A model generated the notes under the pieces. That model saw only the letters and a program-made list of their open reading frames with translations. It was not told the origin of the DNA and did no database searches. From Primulina eburnea (Eukaryota; Streptophyta; Magnoliopsida; Lamiales; Gesneriaceae): DNA of 64,000 bases. Positions 61,030-64,000 of the stretch are shown one piece after another; position 1 is the stretch's first letter; every line of letters begins with the position of its first letter. Location: positions 41,486,051 through 41,550,050 of the forward strand of contig NC_133108.1 of assembly GCF_022965805.1 (NCBI RefSeq), written 5' to 3'. The position numbers were made by a program, and so were the translations under genes.

Positions 61030-61898
61030 TCACATAAAAATTACGAAAGTTAGATGATTATTTAGTGAAAATTTAAAAATCCACTTTTGTATATATGTTT
61101 ATTAATCTGATATTTTGCGTTAGTTTATACTTGATTTAATCAAAGTCTCAAAATTGGTCTAATAGTGATTTTGATTCTCGAAAATTATTATAATATTTTA
61201 ATAAATAAATTAAATATCGAAGAGAGGTGTATTATATAAATAAGACTATTTTTATTTTATTAAAAAAATAGTAGTAAAATTAATTATTTACCAAACACTT
61301 TAGCTTAAAAAAATTTAGCTTTTCACTTTTTTTTCAAACACTATCACTTTTATTTTTTCCGCTTCTTATGGTTTATAAATTTAATCATTTTATAAGGCAT
61401 AACTTGGTACAAATGAAAAGATATTTATTTATTAGTCGTATTCGTTTTGTTCAATGATTTGCCCAAGTTCGATTAATTTCATACACATTTATCTTATCAA
61501 AGTATATTGATTTATCAATATTATGTTATGCAATCTTCATCGTCTCATCCACGAACCAAACAGTGTATTTAAATTATAATATTTTGTAAACAAATCAATA
61601 ACACTAGCATTCACACCTTTCTTATACTTCTATCTTCCTGAACTTGAGCATCAACGGTTAATTTCCTCGAATAATTGATGAAAAACACACCACATGTTTT
61701 TATAGCCAAATGAGCAGTAAGTCACAATTTCGGACTTACATATATTTTATTATATATGTATGCATCGAAATGTATGGTAAAATAATTGCCGAAGTCCTCG
61801 CTTGTTTGTGTTTTCAGTCCTTTCGCTAACCAAAATACGATCGAAGACAAATCCATTGAAACCAAAATTGGAGTTCTAATACTAATTGATCTTCTCTT

Positions 61899-61904
61899 TA
61901 AAAA

Positions 61905-61935
<31 letters not shown>

Positions 61936-61938
61936 CAC
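61899..61938. repeat. A-run followed by (CA)n
   Basis: About 22 A residues and then about nine CA units. Confidence 0.85.
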
Positions 61939-62178
61939 CTCCTGTAAATTATAATTATATGTAGATAATTTCACGTTCAGGAGTATGGAAAAGACAATTC
62001 AGATGAGCTAAATATATATATATTTTATTTGAATCACCATATTCTTCATATAAAAATCACGAATCATAATTCTGATTCAAAATAATAAATCAACAATAAT
62101 ATGCTCTGGTTTTCTCCTATTTATTAAATAAAATCAATTTGATTCATTTAAATTCTCCTCAGAGAGCTCAAAACCTAT

Positions 62179-64000
62179 CTAGATTATGTATTTCAGAATC
62201 TTGAAACAACCCATGTTGACGTTGTAGGTTAATCTCGACTCTGCCGACGCCATTGACGAAAAACGCCCTGTCCCAGAATTCCCAAAGAACAAATCGGACA
62301 AGTGATGCCCCACATCCTCGGGGGTAAACCTGACAACTGGGACGATACTTTCCTTTCTTCGTATTGTCGAAGAATGAGTATTGTAAAACTCGCGATATCT
62401 TTGAAATATCTTTCTCGCGATAGATATCTTGATATCATCTCGGAGCTGGTTATCAGGTACCACGCACGCAGATTGATTTTTATATGCTTGGTCAAAGGAC
62501 TTACTAAATTTCTTGAATATTTCTATGACTTTTTCGGACGTGCCGCCATCTGTAGGTTCGGAAGGGAGTGTGTCGACGACGTGGCTCCATCCTAGCCGTT
62601 CATAGTTCTCGGCCAACTGTTTGATCTTAGCTTCGTGATTCGTCAACCACACCTCGCCGAGGAGATATTTCAGGTTCGAGGTTCGGGCTTTGACCACCAC
62701 GTGTTGAAGATTGTTGGCTAGGAATAGATGTGAGAGAGAAATATCCTTGTAGTTCTTTGCTTCTGCGTCAAGTTTGAGGAGGAGTACTGAAATAAGCCAC
62801 GACAATTTTCGAGAAATCGCCGTCGCCGGAGTTTCATCAGAAGGCGGCGCTTCGGAGAAGATGTCGGTCAAAATGCTGTTGTAATCGGCGAGGATCGATA
62901 GATAATTCATCACTTCGGTGGTCAGATTGTGAACCCCTGCGCCGGTGGTCGGCGATTTTGACGAGCTTTTCGAAACTGCTGACTCCAAGTCACTGAACGA
63001 GGTTCGCACGAATTGTCCGAGCCTGATGAGTGACGTGAGAGCCTGTTGTTTGATACTCGCCGTTGATTCGGATGAGAAAGTGGAGTCGATCTCCGGCCAA
63101 TGGTCGGCAATTCCGGTGTACATGTCGAGGAGGCGGAACACTTTTTCCGGCGCTGTTTTGGTGCTTTTTGCTACATTTTCCGGAAATTCGAAAAGAACCG
63201 CAGCTCCTTCTCTCGTTATCTCTGCGAAGCAGGACTCTCGGATGGAATCTGAAGTCGCGAACACGTCATCGCAGAGGATTTTCTCTCCATTGAAGAGAGT
63301 CTTCACTGCAGTTTTCACGGCGTTTAGCCAATTCTTGATCCTCAACTCCAGAGCGTCCCAATCCATTTTATTGATTTCAGAAGAAGTAAATTTTTTCACA
63401 CCAAGCTTGTAAATTCCTTCATCAACAATAGATTTCCGAAGAATATTGTATATTTTCAAGCATTCTTTCGTGTAACCGGACGAGATCATGCACTCAGCAA
63501 TCAATCTCAAATCCGACATCACCGCAATCGAGACATCTTCAACTTCAGATAACGACTCATTCGCAACCCTGGCGTCTTCATCATCATCGTCGTAACTATC
63601 CTCGAATTCAGACACACTGGATTCGATCGAGGTGCTAGAAGACCGAGTGGAGACCGACTCCGGATCCAAATGAGCCCGATTCATCGACAAAATCTGATAA
63701 AACTCCTTCTGCAGCCTCTTCATAGCAATCTGCATCAAAGTTTGCGCACGAATCAATTTCTCAGACTTGGAATCCTCGGTGATCAGGTACTGCATTCCCC
63801 TGTGCAAATTTTTGACGCATTTGATGAAATCTTTAGCCTCTTTTCTGTTATCGTAGAACAGAGAAGTAACTCGCCCGAAGGCAGTGGCTTCAATGTCCCA
63901 TTTCACGATCATCGGCTCCACCATATCCAGCGTCCGGGCCATCACCGACTCGTAGAAACTCGGACGAGACGGCGAAAATCCAAACCGCGAAGGAGAAGAT
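62179..64000 (-). CDS. EXO70H: Exocyst subunit EXO70, H clade (5' end beyond window)
   Basis: Minus-strand intronless ORF that stays open to the window edge. The frame continues past 63945 through SPSRFGFSPSRPSFYESVMA, so the N-terminus lies outside. At least 606 aa are present, out of about 620-650 usual for the clade. Typical EXO70 blocks: VKNLHRGMQYLITEDSKSEKL, RLQKEFYQILSMNRAHLDPE followed by a Ser run and an acidic stretch (EFEDSYDDDDEDA), and a C-terminal Exo70 domain with VPVVRFTPEDVGHHLSDLFF. The subunit tethers secretory vesicles to the plasma membrane; H-clade members are linked to trichomes and defence. The H assignment is from memory of the SRPSF/MVEPMIVKWD start and the intronless form. 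Confidence 0.88.
   Translation of the reverse strand, partial: SSPSRFGFSPSRPSFYESVMARTLDMVEPMIVKWDIEATAFGRVTSLFYDNRKEAKDFIKCVKNLHRGMQYLITEDSKSEKLIRAQTLMQIAMKRLQKEFYQILSMNRAHLDPESVSTRSSSTSIESSVSEFEDSYDDDDEDARVANESLSEVEDVSIAVMSDLRLIAECMISSGYTKECLKIYNILRKSIVDEGIYKLGVKKFTSSEINKMDWDALELRIKNWLNAVKTAVKTLFNGEKILCDDVFATSDSIRESCFAEITREGAAVLFEFPENVAKSTKTAPEKVFRLLDMYTGIADHWPEIDSTFSSESTASIKQQALTSLIRLGQFVRTSFSDLESAVSKSSSKSPTTGAGVHNLTTEVMNYLSILADYNSILTDIFSEAPPSDETPATAISRKLSWLISVLLLKLDAEAKNYKDISLSHLFLANNLQHVVVKARTSNLKYLLGEVWLTNHEAKIKQLAENYERLGWSHVVDTLPSEPTDGGTSEKVIEIFKKFSKSFDQAYKNQSACVVPDNQLRDDIKISIARKIFQRYREFYNTHSSTIRRKESIVPVVRFTPEDVGHHLSDLFFGNSGTGRFSSMASAESRLTYNVNMGCFKILKYII

Larger units (their letters stand above)
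55438..62178. other. Long, transposon-rich spacer without a gene
   Basis: 6.7 kb of AT-rich DNA between ANK1 and EXO70H. Listed separately: diverged MITE copies (55999, 56815, 58312), a hAT-like element nested in an older MITE (58522-59455), a clean MITE (59978), dinucleotide runs, a minisatellite (60547) and a solo LTR (60910). No coding region of note. Confidence 0.55.

Noticed and set aside
63943..63945. GTG as start of the EXO70 ORF
   Set aside because: The frame is open upstream to the window edge with EXO70-like residues, so the gene is simply cut by the window.
1..64000. tRNA, rRNA or plastid/mitochondrial DNA insertions
   Set aside because: None recognised on reading both strands; a covariance-model scan would be needed to exclude a tRNA gene.

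Overview
The window is nuclear DNA of a flowering plant, and everything in it points to a eudicot. Genes have GT-AG introns and very AT-rich intergenic DNA, and the proteins are plant-specific families: lambda glutathione transferase, MAKR, EXO70H, SGR9 and the thylakoid protein TERC. Class II transposon remnants are dense between the genes. The sequence does not settle the family or genus; an asterid is only a guess.

Layout. 0.6-1.2 kb: retroelement RNase H remnant. 3.0-5.6 kb (+): SR splicing factor RS2Z. 8.06-8.89 kb (+): RING-H2 E3 ligase SGR9. 10.1-11.3 kb: non-autonomous CACTA element with an intact target-site duplication (TSD), next to a broken P450 (11.46-11.95 kb). 14.9-16.2 kb (+): coiled-coil protein of unknown function. 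19.0-20.3 kb (-): MOS11 mRNA-export factor. 22.2-30.1 kb (+): 14-exon TERC gene with a 1.19 kb palindromic Mutator-like element in intron 8. 31.0-34.8 kb (+): intact lambda GST, followed at 36.4-39.4 kb by a decayed tandem copy. 40.7-41.1 kb (+): small basic protein of unknown function. 43.1-44.4 kb (-): seven-transmembrane CAND/GOST protein. 47.6-48.5 kb (+): MAKR-type kinase regulator. 52.5-55.4 kb (-): ankyrin/PGG membrane protein ANK1. 62.2 kb to the window end (-): EXO70H, cut by the window edge at its 5' end.

The genes do not form one pathway; this is an ordinary plant gene neighbourhood. Gene order echoes several Arabidopsis neighbourhoods as I remember them (SGR9, MOS11, lambda GSTs and ANK1 all near At5g02600-02800; MAKR4 beside EXO70H2 near At2g39370). 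Exon models were built by hand from reading frame and splice sites; for RS2Z, the coiled-coil gene, TERC, GSTL and ANK1 the exon lengths add up to an exact open frame.

The most interesting material is mobile DNA. One is a roughly 590-bp-arm inverted repeat inside a TERC intron with a 9-bp TSD. Another is a CACTA element filled with the same GCGACGG/CCGTCGC motif as that inverted repeat, although the two belong to different superfamilies. A third is a family of about 15 short elements with a palindromic GTGAGACGGTCTCAC core and 9-bp TSDs, including one copy nested in another. I found no convincing new multi-gene system.
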